Shown here one piece after another: positions 33,659 through 41,652 of a DNA stretch of 64,000 nt. Each line of letters opens with the position of its first letter. The first letter of the stretch is position 1. Under the pieces are notes generated by a model that saw only the letters and a list, made by a program, of their open reading frames with translations, made no database searches and was not told where the DNA came from. The position numbers and the translations under genes are program-made. Source of the DNA: Sphaerochaeta associata (GTDB lineage Bacteria > Spirochaetota > Spirochaetia > Sphaerochaetales > Sphaerochaetaceae); the NCBI RefSeq assembly GCF_022869165.1, contig NZ_CP094929.1, forward strand, positions 2,356,001 to 2,420,000, given 5' to 3'.

Positions 33659-36079
33659 ATGCGTAACCTACCCATAGCCTATGGCAACAGCTGTTATGCG
33701 AAAACCTGGACAAACAAGACCACGACATTCGATGAACTCTGCATGCGATTGTCTGAAACCATACGCACCACAGAATCAGTGGAGGAATACCCAAAGCTGT
33801 TGAAAGCAGAGCGCGACCGCATCAAGGACAAAGGTGGATTCGTCGGAGGACAGCTAAGGAATAACCGCAGAAAACGGGAATCCGTAGCTAGCCGCTCCAT
33901 GCTCACTCTTGATGCCGATCATGCGACACCTGAGTTAATCTCATCATTCAAGACCTCTTGTGCATACGCAGCGTGCCTTTATACCACGCACGGACATACC
34001 ACTGAGGCTCCTCGAGCGAGGATCATCGTACCGATGGTCCGTGATGTCACACCCGATGAGTACATCGCGATCGCACGCTATTTCACCGATAGTCTTGGAA
34101 TCGACCAATTCGATGAATGTTCCTACCGCCCGCACCAATTAATGTATTGGCCAACCACTCCATCAAACGGAGAATTTATTTTCTTGAAGACCGATGGGCA
34201 ATGGCTTGATCCGGATGCCTACCTCGCGTCACACCCGCATTGGGACGACTGCTCACTTCTTCCTACTTCCAGCCGAGAAAGTACAGTACATAATGCCACG
34301 GGAAGAAATGCAGAAGACCCTCTGAAAAAACCGGGGGTGATTGGAGCTTTTTGTCGGACATACACTATACAGGGAGCAATTGAACAGTTTCTTTCAGATA
34401 TCTATGAACCCTCAATTACCCCTGGCCGATATGACTATATCCCTGCCGATTCCAGTGCCGGCGTGGTGATCTATGATGAAAAATTCGCCTACTCACATCA
34501 TGCTACCGATCCCGCCTCAGGCAAACTCCTCAATGCGTTTGATCTGGTGAGGATCCATCGCTTTGGGGATGACGATCCGAAGAAATCCTTCAACGCGATG
34601 GCCGAGCATGCCAGCAAGGATGAAAGGGTTAAATTGCTGATTACCCAGGAGCGCCGTGCGGAGGCTGATGCCGACTTTGCACCCGAGGGGGATTGGGAAA
34701 AACAACTGCGGTACATGCCCCGAAGTAGCCTGTTGGAGAACAGCGTATGGAACCTCAACCTGATCCTCAACAACGATCCTGATTTCACCGGCTTCGCTTT
34801 CAACGAAATGGCGGGACGCATCCAAGTCACCTCCAAGATGCCTTGGGGCAGGCCTATAGGAAACCACTTCTGGCGCGATGCTGATACGGCCCAATTGAAA
34901 TCTCTCATCGACTCACGCTATCTCGCGTTCTCTGGTCGCAACCATGATGTCGCTTTCACAAAGGTCGCAGATGACCGTCGGTTCCACCCCATCCGTAATT
35001 ACTTGGATTGCTTGCCGCCATGGGATGGTATTTCACGGGTCGAAGAACTGTTCATTCGTTTTCTGAAAGCCGACAACACTCAATACACGCGGGCGATAAC
35101 CCGAAAAACCTTTGCTGCAGCGGTGGCCCGCGTCTACCACCCGGGAATCAAATTCGACAGCGTTCTCGTACTCGATGGCGAACAGGGAATCGGCAAGAGT
35201 ACGATCGTGAAGGATCTGGTAGGTAGCGATTACTACTCAGAGTCCCTCTCCCTGACCGATGTGAATGACAAGTCGGCTGCTGAGAAGTTGCAGGGTTTCT
35301 GGATTGTGGAGATAGGCGAGCTTGCAGGAATGAAGAAGGCCGACATTGAGAAGGTCAAGGCATTCTTCTCAACCTCGGACGATCAATATCGTCCAAGTTA
35401 TGGCAGGACGGTCGAAAGCCATCCCCGCCAATGTGTGATCATCGCGACGGTCAACGGGGAACATGGATACCTTCGGGATGTCACCGGGAACCGACGATAC
35501 TGGATCGTCAAGTCCAACCAGCCACGCCATAAAATGACTTGGCGATGCACCGAGGAATTCCGATCACAATTCTGGGCAGAGGCCAAGTCCATCTGGGAAG
35601 CGGGGGAAAGACTCTACCTCGAAGGTGATCTTCTGTATGAGGCAGAGGATGTCCAGACTCAAGCCATGGAAACTGATGACCGCGAAGGTCTTGTCAGAAA
35701 GTATCTCGACACCTTGTTGCCTGAGAACTGGGATGCGATGGACATGTACGAACGGCGCGCATATTTCTCCGAGAGGGGCAGCGGCATGGTGGCCAAGGGA
35801 ACTGTCAGACGAACGGCTGTATGCAACATGGAAATCTGGTGCGAGTGCTATGCAAAGGACCCCTCTACGATCAGCAAGAACGACTCATATGGCATCACTG
35901 CCATCATGCAGAAAATCGGAGGTTGGACCAAATATTGTGGAACGAAGAATGGAACGATGTACTTCCCGATCTATGGCAAGCAGCGAGCCTTCGTTCTACA
36001 GGATGTGGAACAAGAATCAGCTCGTTCCAAGCTTGTTCCAGAGCTCGTTCCACAAGAAAACGACGAAGTACCATTCTAG
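33659..36079 (+). CDS. VapE-family primase-helicase
   Basis: An 806-aa protein. The N-terminal part has a primase-polymerase-like core (SMLTLDADHA with D-x-D at about 82, then YTTHGHT and RARIIVPM). The C-terminal VapE/DUF3987-like helicase has Walker A DGEQGIGKSTIVK (about 507), Walker B FWIVEIGEL and an ATVNGEHGYLRDVTGNRRYW sensor/Arg-finger region. Such proteins initiate phage replication. The start at 33659 has AAGGAGGA 7 bp upstream; a longer frame to 33608 is unlikely. The 3' end of the gene lies inside a GGAAC/GTTCC repeat cluster. Confidence 0.88.
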   Translation: MRNLPIAYGNSCYAKTWTNKTTTFDELCMRLSETIRTTESVEEYPKLLKAERDRIKDKGGFVGGQLRNNRRKRESVASRSMLTLDADHATPELISSFKTSCAYAACLYTTHGHTTEAPRARIIVPMVRDVTPDEYIAIARYFTDSLGIDQFDECSYRPHQLMYWPTTPSNGEFIFLKTDGQWLDPDAYLASHPHWDDCSLLPTSSRESTVHNATGRNAEDPLKKPGVIGAFCRTYTIQGAIEQFLSDIYEPSITPGRYDYIPADSSAGVVIYDEKFAYSHHATDPASGKLLNAFDLVRIHRFGDDDPKKSFNAMAEHASKDERVKLLITQERRAEADADFAPEGDWEKQLRYMPRSSLLENSVWNLNLILNNDPDFTGFAFNEMAGRIQVTSKMPWGRPIGNHFWRDADTAQLKSLIDSRYLAFSGRNHDVAFTKVADDRRFHPIRNYLDCLPPWDGISRVEELFIRFLKADNTQYTRAITRKTFAAAVARVYHPGIKFDSVLVLDGEQGIGKSTIVKDLVGSDYYSESLSLTDVNDKSAAEKLQGFWIVEIGELAGMKKADIEKVKAFFSTSDDQYRPSYGRTVESHPRQCVIIATVNGEHGYLRDVTGNRRYWIVKSNQPRHKMTWRCTEEFRSQFWAEAKSIWEAGERLYLEGDLLYEAEDVQTQAMETDDREGLVRKYLDTLLPENWDAMDMYERRAYFSERGSGMVAKGTVRRTAVCNMEIWCECYAKDPSTISKNDSYGITAIMQKIGGWTKYCGTKNGTMYFPIYGKQRAFVLQDVEQESARSKLVPELVPQENDEVPF

Positions 36080-36229
36080 AATGCAGGTTTTCAAGGTTTT
36101 GGAACGATGGAACAAGAATATACCAAAAAGACTTTTTGAGGAAGAACAGAGGGAATGGGAAACATGGAGACGCCTATACGCACGCGTATAAATATATAGG
36201 AATTCTTGTTCCGGTCGTTCCGTCGTTCC
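35939..36229. repeat. Cluster of 11 GGAAC(A/G) or (T/C)GTTCC hexamers, iteron-like
   Basis: Hexamers begin at 35939, 35951, 36007, 36023, 36034, 36046, 36101, 36109, 36207, 36216 and 36224, in both orientations. They span the vapE 3' end and the gap to the VRR-NUC gene. The spacings of 8-12 bp within groups recall replication iterons bound by an initiator. In the vapE tail they force the LVPELVP-like protein repeat. Confidence 0.45.
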
Positions 36230-36244
36230 ATAGGGAGATTTGGA

Positions 36245-36526
36245 ATGCTTGAGAAAGAGATCGAGTTGCAGCTGCTTAAGGCTGTGAAGAAGAAGGGAGG
36301 TCGGGCTGTGAAATTCATAAGCCCGGGCTTCGATGGGATGCCGGACCGATTGGTGCTGCTGCCCGATGGGCGGTGCGGCTTTGTGGAAGTGAAGGCCCCA
36401 GGCAAAAAGATGAGGGCACTCCAACTGGTAAGACATGAAATGTTGAGGGCCCTGGGATTCAAGGCATACGTGCTGGATGCAAAAGAGCAGATAGAGGAGA
36501 TCATCAATGACATATACACCGCATGA
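36245..36526 (+). CDS. VRR-NUC domain nuclease
   Basis: A 93-aa stand-alone VRR-NUC protein, a PD-(D/E)XK-type Holliday-junction or flap nuclease family found in phage replication blocks. The sequence shows the E-rich helix LEKEIELQLLKAVKKKGG, then FISPGFDGMPDRLVLLPDG (catalytic D) and CGFVEVKAPGKKMRALQ (E-x-K), then the final VLDAKEQIEEII. The start at 36245 has GGGAG 7-8 bp upstream. It overlaps the SNF2 gene by 20 bp. Confidence 0.88.
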   Translation: MLEKEIELQLLKAVKKKGGRAVKFISPGFDGMPDRLVLLPDGRCGFVEVKAPGKKMRALQLVRHEMLRALGFKAYVLDAKEQIEEIINDIYTA

Positions 36527-37880
36527 CTACCAACAGTATGCGAGCGACTTTATTGAGCAACACCCCGTAGCAGCGATTTTGCTGCAGATGGGACTTGGCA
36601 AAACGGTCATCACCCTGACGGCCCTTTCCAACCTCCTCTTCGATTCGTTTCTGGTACGCAAAATACTGATCATCGCGCCCCTTCGGGTTGCACGGGATAC
36701 CTGGCCTACGGAAATCGGCAAATGGGATCACCTTGGGGATTTGATTCCGTCAGTGGCCGTGGGAAGTACCGCCGAGCGCCTTACTGCTTTGGAGCGCAAG
36801 GCTGACCTGTACATCATCAACCGCGAGAACGTTCAGTGGCTGATTGAGGAGACTACCCTGCCCTTCGACTTCGACATGGTCGTCGTCGACGAACTCTCGT
36901 CGTTCAAGAACCACCGCTCCAAGCGCTTCAGGGCTCTGATGAAGCGCCGTCCCGTGGTAAAGCGCATCGTAGGGCTCACAGGAACCCCGGCCAGCAACGG
37001 CCTGATCGACCTCTGGGCCCAGTTCAAGCTGTTGGACAAAGGTGTGCGCCTAGGCAGGTTCATCGGAGCTTACCGTGATGCGTACTTCTCCCCAGACAAA
37101 CGCAATGGACAGATCGTGTTCAGCTATAAACCCGCCCACGGTGCGGAGGAAAGGATCTACCAGGCAATCGAAGACATCACGATCTCTATGAAGGCTCAGG
37201 ACCATATCAGGATGCCCGAGCTCATGACCAATGAGTATAAGGTTACCCTCAGTGATGAGGAGCGGATGGTCTATGAGAGACTAAGGAAAGATCTGGTCCT
37301 GGATTCCTCGGGCGGACAAGTGACGGCTGCCAATGCAGCAAGCCTGTCGGGCAAACTGCTGCAACTGGCAAATGGGGCTGTGTACACCGACGATGGGGCG
37401 ACGATCGGCATCCATGACCGAAAGCTTGATCTATTGGAGGACCTCATCGAAGCAGCAAACGGACAAAGCGTACTGGTGGCCTATTGGTTCAAGCATGACC
37501 TTCAGCGGATTGCGGGGAGGCTGGAGAAGCTTGGCGTGTCGTTTTCAACTCTGGATACGAGCGAAAGCCTCCAAAAGTGGAATGAGGGAAAACTCCCGGT
37601 CGGGTTGATCCACCCCGCATCCGCTGGGCATGGGCTGAACCTCCAAAGCGGTGGCAACTGCCTGATCTGGTTCGGCCTGACCTGGAGCCTCGAGTTGTAC
37701 CAGCAGACGGTGGCGCGCCTGTGGCGCCAAGGGCAGCAGTCCGAGACGGTGGTGGTCCAACATCTCATCACCGAGAATACCATCGATGAGCGCATCATAA
37801 AGGTTCTTTCAGGTAAGGCACTAACCCAGGATGCTCTGATCGAGGCGGTGAAGGCCGAACTTACAGGGGGTAGCCGATGA
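36507..37880 (+). CDS. SNF2-family DEAD-box helicase (phage)
   Basis: A 457-aa helicase/translocase. Motif I is LLQMGLGKTVIT (about 24-35), motif II VVVDELSSFKN (DELS in place of DEAH, about 127), motif III GLTGTPASNG. The C-terminal lobe has LQSGGNCLIWFGLTWSLELY and motif VI QQTVARLWRQGQ (about 400). Compact SNF2 proteins of this type accompany VRR-NUC and VapE in phage replication modules and probably remodel replication forks. It is coupled by overlap to the genes on both sides. Confidence 0.9.
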   Translation: MTYTPHDYQQYASDFIEQHPVAAILLQMGLGKTVITLTALSNLLFDSFLVRKILIIAPLRVARDTWPTEIGKWDHLGDLIPSVAVGSTAERLTALERKADLYIINRENVQWLIEETTLPFDFDMVVVDELSSFKNHRSKRFRALMKRRPVVKRIVGLTGTPASNGLIDLWAQFKLLDKGVRLGRFIGAYRDAYFSPDKRNGQIVFSYKPAHGAEERIYQAIEDITISMKAQDHIRMPELMTNEYKVTLSDEERMVYERLRKDLVLDSSGGQVTAANAASLSGKLLQLANGAVYTDDGATIGIHDRKLDLLEDLIEAANGQSVLVAYWFKHDLQRIAGRLEKLGVSFSTLDTSESLQKWNEGKLPVGLIHPASAGHGLNLQSGGNCLIWFGLTWSLELYQQTVARLWRQGQQSETVVVQHLITENTIDERIIKVLSGKALTQDALIEAVKAELTGGSR

Positions 37881-38098
37881 CCGAGGCAAGTATGAGACAT
37901 CTGGCAGCGGCCATCGTGGAACGTGCAGTCACCGACTGGCACAAGGCGGTATCCCAGCTGGAGAGCAACCCCGATTATGTATACGCATGGGCGACCAAGG
38001 ATGAGATTGAAAGGTTTTTCGAGAGCAAGTGGTTCGAACTCCTGTGCGAGATCAGCCCCGACTTCACCAAGATTCACCTACAGGAGGCAAGAGCATGA
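37877..38098 (+). CDS. Small phage protein of unknown function
   Basis: A 73-aa helical acidic protein (RHLAAAIVERAVTDW, EIERFFESKWFELLCEI). It overlaps the helicase stop by 4 bp (ATGA) and the next gene by 4 bp, so it is translated with them. Proteins with this FFESKWFELL core recur at this place in related phages. No function is known to me. Confidence 0.7.
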   Translation: MTEASMRHLAAAIVERAVTDWHKAVSQLESNPDYVYAWATKDEIERFFESKWFELLCEISPDFTKIHLQEARA

Positions 38099-38505
38099 AA
38101 GCAAAGGAATATCTGTCGCAGGCATGGTATCTGGACAAACGCATCAAGACCAAGGAACGCCAGCTCGATTGGCTCAAAAGCCATGCCGTCTACGTATCCC
38201 CCAAACTCACAGAGGTGGCCAAGGCTCCGTCGATCCGTCGATCTCCCGTGGAGGAGGCGGTGGTACGGATCACCGAACTGGAAAATGAAATCAACACCAG
38301 CATTGCCCAGTTAATGAGACTGAAGACTGAAATCGCTGAAGCGATCCGGAGTGTGAACAGCATGGAGTGCGAGACGCTGCTGGAGATGCGTTACATCACC
38401 TTCCTAGGCTGGGACCAGATCGCATCCCAACTGAACTATAGCCAGGATTACATCTATCACCTGCACCGGAAGGCGCTGGCCCTGGTGAGGGTTCCTGGAT
38501 CCTGA
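38095..38505 (+). CDS. DUF1492 sigma/ArpU-like transcription regulator
   Basis: A 136-aa protein. A long N-terminal coiled coil (ITELENEINTSIAQLMRLKTEI) is followed by LEMRYITFLGWDQIASQLNYSQDYIYHLHRKAL, a region-4-like helix-turn-helix. DUF1492 proteins end the early operon in many phages and are thought to turn on the terminase/late genes, like ArpU. Here the gene is followed by 900 bp of repeat-rich DNA and then HNH-terS, which fits that role. The ATG overlaps the previous stop (ATGA). Confidence 0.75.
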   Translation: MKAKEYLSQAWYLDKRIKTKERQLDWLKSHAVYVSPKLTEVAKAPSIRRSPVEEAVVRITELENEINTSIAQLMRLKTEIAEAIRSVNSMECETLLEMRYITFLGWDQIASQLNYSQDYIYHLHRKALALVRVPGS

Positions 38506-38536
38506 CGGATCCTCCTATGAGATTCAATAATCCACT

Positions 38537-38760
38537 ATGGAGGCTCGCACCCCACCACACTACACAATCCATGCAGTCATTCAATCAGATGGAGAGCGTA
38601 TTCCTTCGCTTCAAAAAGCACTTATCAGCTGCAGAAAAGGGTAAACGGCGTGAACACCCGCGTGGTGTGTGCCAATATCGAGCTGGGTGATGTTGAGGAT
38701 GATTGCTCGGAATTTCTTGAGTCGGGTGAGAGTTTCTTCGCCCTCCAACAGGTAGGGTAA
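38537..38760 (+). pseudogene. Possible short gene with an internal frame change
   Basis: From ATG 38537 a frame reads HYTIHAVIQSDGERIPSLQK and SCRKG to a TAA at 38642. A step back of one base at AAAAGGG lets it continue as VNTRVVCANIELGDVEDD and SEFLESGESFFALQQVG to a TAA at 38758. Both parts look coding. This is either a decayed gene or an unrecognised frameshift product of about 74 aa. The ribosome site is poor. Confidence 0.25.
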
Positions 38761-38898
38761 CGCAGTAACGCGGTTTTTTCACATATACCCATGCTATAGG
38801 AGAAAAAAAACATGAGGGTGCCACACGCCACGCCACAGGTGAAAAATGGCGGGTGGGAGTATACTTTCTTTTTTTCCCTATACGAGCTTATCAATTTT

Positions 38899-39150
38899 AC
38901 GTTACTTACGTTACCTAGAGTTTTCTTCTTTCTAATTGCTTTCAATGATAACACATGGATAGGGTAACGTAGTGGTAGCGTAGCACCAGTTTTACGTTAC
39001 CTTTTTAGGGTTTTGGCCGGTTTGAGCCCCGGTGGCGGAGCCTCTCCGGTTTTGCCTGTGGTTCGGCACGCCATTCGGATCGTCACGCCACAAGGGCTCT
39101 TCTTGGCAGGTAACGCCCGAGGGTACCGCTGGGGAGGCCTTTTACGTTAC
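38899..39150. repeat. Cluster of five ACGTTAC/GTAACGT heptamers
   Basis: Perfect copies lie at 38899, 38908, 38964 (inverse), 38994 and 39144. Partial GTAACGC copies occur near 38757, 38765 and 39110, outside or between them. Several are preceded by TTTT. A 7-mer should appear about once per 8 kb on both strands, so five in 252 bp is unlikely to be chance. Confidence 0.45.
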
Positions 39151-39374
39151 GTTCACAGCCTAAACCACACAAAACAGGGAGAAGACTCAACCGCAAGATT
39201 GATTCCATTGTGGGGACTAGGCGAGCAAGGTGCTGTGCCTTTATCACAGGGTGCATGAACTGCGCTGGAATGTTCACGATATGTATGAAACCCAATCGTT
39301 AAAATATCAGAAAATAACAGTTGTGCTCAGTTCGTCTTGTACGCTACTGTACACTCAGACAAGTCCAATCGAGA

Positions 39375-39404
39375 GCTCGGGAATTCCTCCCGGGCTTTCT
39401 TTTT
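39375..39404 (+). terminator. Intrinsic terminator just before the HNH gene
   Basis: GCTCGGGA (39375-39382) pairs with TCCCGGGC (39388-39395), one G-U pair, ATTCC loop, followed by TTTCTTTTT. It separates the early transcript from the HNH-terS packaging genes and lies 20 bp before the HNH start codon. Confidence 0.7.
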
Positions 39405-39423
39405 GCCCCAAGGAGTACCCCTC

Positions 39424-39786
39424 ATGCCCTACAAGCCCAAGCGACCGTGCAGCCACCCAGGCTGTCCACATCTCACCGACGGTCGGTACTGCGAGGAGCA
39501 TGCGAAAGAGGCTGCGAGCACCTACGAACGCAACCAACGAGATCCCGGCACCCACAAGCGCTACGGATCCTCTTGGAGGAAGGCCCGGAAAACATTCCTT
39601 GAAGGGCATCCCTTCTGCGAGCTGTGCAGGAGAGAGGGACGCCTTACACGAGCGACGGTTGCCCATCATATCACTGCCACTAGATATGGTGGTACGGATG
39701 ACGAGGAGAACCTCATGGCACTATGCAACAGGTGCCACTCAGCCCTCCACGGGCGCCAGAGAGACCGATGGAACGTTAAAAGGTAA
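39424..39786 (+). CDS. HNH endonuclease (packaging-linked)
   Basis: A 120-aa HNH nuclease. The C-terminal HNH motif is AHHITATRYGGTDDEENLMALCNRCHSALHGR, with its zinc-binding CxxC pairs in FCELC and CNRC. A further Cys/His set (CSHPGCPHL, YCEEH) lies at the N-terminus. Small HNH proteins next to TerS/TerL in HK97-type phages stimulate terminase cutting at cos. The start at 39424 has AAGGAG about 9 bp upstream. Confidence 0.9.
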   Translation: MPYKPKRPCSHPGCPHLTDGRYCEEHAKEAASTYERNQRDPGTHKRYGSSWRKARKTFLEGHPFCELCRREGRLTRATVAHHITATRYGGTDDEENLMALCNRCHSALHGRQRDRWNVKR

Positions 39787-39920
39787 CTATTAGTAGCGCC
39801 AACCCTAGGGGTATCTGAATCTCTACACCATATGTAGTGTACAACAGGCAGGGGCAATCACGCGTAAAAACGGGAATTCAAACGGGGTATTAACCCCCTC
39901 ATAATCGAAGGCGGTGCAAC

Positions 39921-40454
39921 ATGGCAAAGGACGGTACCAACCGTGGCGGTGCCCGCGTCGGTGCAGGGAGGAAAAGCAAGGCTCTCTCAGAGAAGATCCA
40001 CGAGGGCAGAGACGCCCGCGTGGTTCAGCTGCCCGAGGCTCCCGAGCTGCAGGGCGCGGACATGCCTCCGGCCAAGTATTACATGACGGTGACCCAGAAA
40101 AGCGGTATCGAGCTCGATGCCGCAGAGGTCTACCAGGAGACATGGGACTGGCTTAAAGCCAGGCGGTGCGAAGAATTGGTGAGCAGCCAGATCATACACC
40201 AGTACGCGATGGCGGTGGCCCGATGGATCCAGTGCGAGATGGCCGTCAGTGAGTACGGCTTCCTCGCAAAGCACCCTACTACAGGTGCTGCGATAGCCTC
40301 TCCTTACGTGGCGATGAGCCGCGAATACATGAAGCAGGTCAACCAGATCTGGTACCAGATCTTCCAGATCGTGAAGGAGAACAACGCCACCTCATACCAA
40401 GGAGCGAACCCTCAGGATGACCTGATGGAACGACTGCTCACCGCACGCCGGTAG
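39921..40454 (+). CDS. terS: Terminase small subunit, P27 family
   Basis: A 177-aa protein. The basic Gly-rich N-terminus (GTNRGGARVGAGRKSKAL) and the later helical core (VYQETWDWLKARRCEEL, YAMAVARWIQCEMAVSEYG, YMKQVNQIWYQIFQIV) match the P27/phage terminase 4 family of DNA-recognising small subunits. Position after HNH agrees. TerL itself comes 7 kb later, an unusually wide separation filled by methylation, lysis and amidoligase genes. Confidence 0.85.
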   Translation: MAKDGTNRGGARVGAGRKSKALSEKIHEGRDARVVQLPEAPELQGADMPPAKYYMTVTQKSGIELDAAEVYQETWDWLKARRCEELVSSQIIHQYAMAVARWIQCEMAVSEYGFLAKHPTTGAAIASPYVAMSREYMKQVNQIWYQIFQIVKENNATSYQGANPQDDLMERLLTARR

Positions 40455-40488
40455 CGCAAAACAATCAAACAACCAAAGGAATTCAAAC

Positions 40489-41652
40489 ATGAAGAACCAC
40501 CTCACATCCGAGAGTGTCTGCCAAGGACATCCCGACAAGCTGTGCGACTATATCGCCGATTCGATACTCGATGCCTGCCTAAGCAGCGATGCATATTCGC
40601 GCGTGGCCTGCGAGGTCATGGCGACCAAGGGCCGGATCATCGTCGCCGGTGAGATCACCAGCCGCACCAAGGTCAATATTCGCGAAACAGTACGTACGGC
40701 CCTCTCCGAGAGCGGCTACAATCCCAAGGAATTCACCATCAGCGTGTTCCTCCACAACCAGAGTTCAGACATTGCAGGTGGCGTCGATACCGCCCTTGAG
40801 ATCAGGGAGGCCGAGGGTAAGGTGGATGAATTGGGAGCCGGGGACCAGGGTACTGTTTACGGATATGCAACCGATGAGACACCCACCTGCATCCCGCTGC
40901 CGCTTGAACTCTCTCACCGCATATGCAGCATCCTGGACAAGTGCAGGAAGAACGGTACCATCATGGGTATCCGCAGCGACGGCAAGGCCCAGGTTTCGGT
41001 GGAGTACGATGATGGCATTCCCGTCAGGGTTGCCGCCGTCATCGTCTCGGTCCAGCATGAGCGTGACAAGAACCTGGACACCCTCAAGGGAGAGCTCATC
41101 GAAAAGGTGCTCGAGCCTGCCTTCAGTCACTTCCCTCTCGATGCACACACCCGCATCCTCATCAATCCCTCCGGCCGTTTCGTCGAGGGCGGGCCTGCTG
41201 CCGATACCGGCCTTACAGGCCGCAAGATCATGGTCGACACCTACGGGGGTCTGGCATTGCACGGAGGCGGTGCCTTCAGCGGCAAGGATGCGACCAAGGT
41301 CGACAGGAGCGGTGCCTACATGGCACGCATGATCGCCAAAACCATCGTAGCCGCCGGCCTTGCCAAACGCTGCGGGGTAGCAATCTCGTATGCAATCGGA
41401 AAGGCCGAACCTGTCGCGGTACATGTACACACCTTCGCTACAGGAAATATCGACGATGAGCAGCTTGCGGATGCTGTCCGCACAGTCTTCAGCCTCAAGC
41501 CGAAGGACATCATCGAGGAGCTGGGGCTTCGCAGTCCCATATACAACCTCACCTCCTGCTACGGCCATTTCGGGAACTCCCTCTTTGCATGGGAGCAGGT
41601 GAGCGAACGGTATATAGAGGCGCTCAAGGGAGAACTTGATCATGACCATTGA
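40489..41652 (+). CDS. metK: Phage-borne S-adenosylmethionine synthetase
   Basis: A 387-aa MetK making SAM from ATP and methionine. Family signatures are present: SVCQGHPDKLCDYIADSILD at the N-terminus, GAGDQGTVYGYATDET (about 122), GRFVEGGPAADTGLTGRKI (about 225) and the P-loop-like GGGAFSGKDATKVDRSGAYMAR (about 262). Length is that of a complete enzyme. It overlaps the next gene, a DNA methyltransferase, by 11 bp, so the phage appears to supply SAM for its own methylation. It is GC-rich like its phage neighbours, not a recent host capture. Confidence 0.95.
   Translation: MKNHLTSESVCQGHPDKLCDYIADSILDACLSSDAYSRVACEVMATKGRIIVAGEITSRTKVNIRETVRTALSESGYNPKEFTISVFLHNQSSDIAGGVDTALEIREAEGKVDELGAGDQGTVYGYATDETPTCIPLPLELSHRICSILDKCRKNGTIMGIRSDGKAQVSVEYDDGIPVRVAAVIVSVQHERDKNLDTLKGELIEKVLEPAFSHFPLDAHTRILINPSGRFVEGGPAADTGLTGRKIMVDTYGGLALHGGGAFSGKDATKVDRSGAYMARMIAKTIVAAGLAKRCGVAISYAIGKAEPVAVHVHTFATGNIDDEQLADAVRTVFSLKPKDIIEELGLRSPIYNLTSCYGHFGNSLFAWEQVSERYIEALKGELDHDH

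Larger units (their letters stand above)
38506..39423. other. 900-bp region between early and packaging genes
   Basis: No intact gene is supported. The region holds a possible frameshifted short gene (38537-38760), a cluster of ACGTTAC heptamers (38899-39150) and a terminator (39375-39404), listed separately. Its place between the replication genes and HNH-terS makes it the likeliest site for an origin, a cos/pac site or the late promoter. Confidence 0.5.

Noticed and set aside
38625-38954. Minus-strand 109-codon frame in the 900-bp gap
   Set aside because: Its sequence is made by antisense reading of the short-repeat region (TLRYP-like repeats); no ribosome site.
35939-39150. CRISPR array
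   Set aside because: The repeats are 6-7 bp with irregular spacing and both orientations, and no cas genes are present.
39013-39258. Plus-strand 81-codon frame before the HNH gene
   Set aside because: No ribosome site, and it crosses the repeat cluster; composition not coding-like.
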